In this document: piece after piece, positions 60,814 through 64,000 of the stretch
How the letters are laid out: each line of letters begins with the position of its first letter
Numbering within the stretch: the stretch's first letter is position 1
Assembly: GCA_040756995.1 (NCBI GenBank)
Contig: JBFLYK010000032.1
Span: forward strand, 1-64,000
Length of the DNA stretch: 64,000 nt
DNA from: BP-133 sp040756995
GTDB lineage: Bacteria; Actinomycetota; Acidimicrobiia; IMCC26256; BP-133
Direction: 5' to 3'
The notes under the pieces: generated by a model
What the model was told of the DNA's origin: nothing
Seen by the model: only the letters and a program-made list of their open reading frames with translations
Database searches by the model: none
Position numbers and translations under genes: made by a program

Positions 60814-64000
<3,187 letters not shown>

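Overview
This window is GC-rich chromosomal DNA (about 70% G+C by eye, with almost every codon ending in G or C and many GTG/TTG starts) from an actinobacterium, most likely of the Acidimicrobiia type. The lineage call is an inference. It rests on a fused 2-oxoglutarate decarboxylase/dehydrogenase (Kgd), DUF3097 and DUF3107 proteins, a PdtaS-type histidine kinase, a tandem pair of ArsA-like ATPases resembling Rv3679/Rv3680 of Mycobacterium tuberculosis, a very long CtpI-like P-type ATPase, and secreted proteins with Thr/Ser-rich linkers.

Layout. 1-6.8 kb (minus strand): a cation/proton antiporter with its TrkA_C-type partner, a flippase, small membrane proteins and a fused SecD-SecF. 6.9-12.85 kb: accessory DNA with a MobF relaxase/helicase, a winged-helix protein and an excisionase in one overlapping operon; a 736-bp gene-free control region holding 12-bp iteron-like repeats, a perfect 24-bp palindrome and a second 12-bp tandem array; a MerR/DUF433 plus PIN-like toxin-antitoxin pair; and a 3' tRNA-Lys fragment that looks like an attachment site. 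No integrase is visible. 12.85-24.5 kb: mostly secreted or unknown proteins (CHRD protein, GH26-like hydrolase, two beta-propellers), a small Ser/Thr kinase, a RibD-C/DHFR-like reductase, DUF72 and DUF3097. 24.5-28.6 kb: two acyl-CoA ligases around an amidohydrolase, a likely aromatic or organic acid pathway. 28.7-35.9 kb: a diheme peroxidase-like protein and a tightly overlapped cytochrome c maturation operon (ccmB, C, D, E, F, H and a TPR protein), then a cyclophilin. 37.4-42.4 kb: the large P-type ATPase, a glycine-zipper-like protein and an overlapping antisense small membrane ORF. 42.4-45.6 kb: an Fe-S module (cysteine desulfurase, four-Cys SufR-like regulator, divergent Mrp carrier). 45.7-53.3 kb: Lgt-like transferase, DUF3107, two ArsA-like ATPases, isochorismatase-like hydrolase, ThiI, a PHP phosphatase and PdtaS. 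53.4-64 kb: secreted proteins, a lipid kinase, MscS channel, family 5 uracil-DNA glycosylase, DapA-like aldolase, metallophosphoesterase and the Kgd gene, which runs off the right edge.

The most interesting non-obvious signals are: (i) two copies, 22 kb apart, of a long hairpin element whose stems differ by compensatory base changes; (ii) an ArsA-like ATPase whose P-loop can only be included if translation starts at a non-canonical ATC codon 5 nt after a perfect GGAGG; (iii) the iteron/palindrome control region of the mobile remnant; and (iv) a 35-codon membrane-peptide ORF antisense to the P-type ATPase C-terminus.
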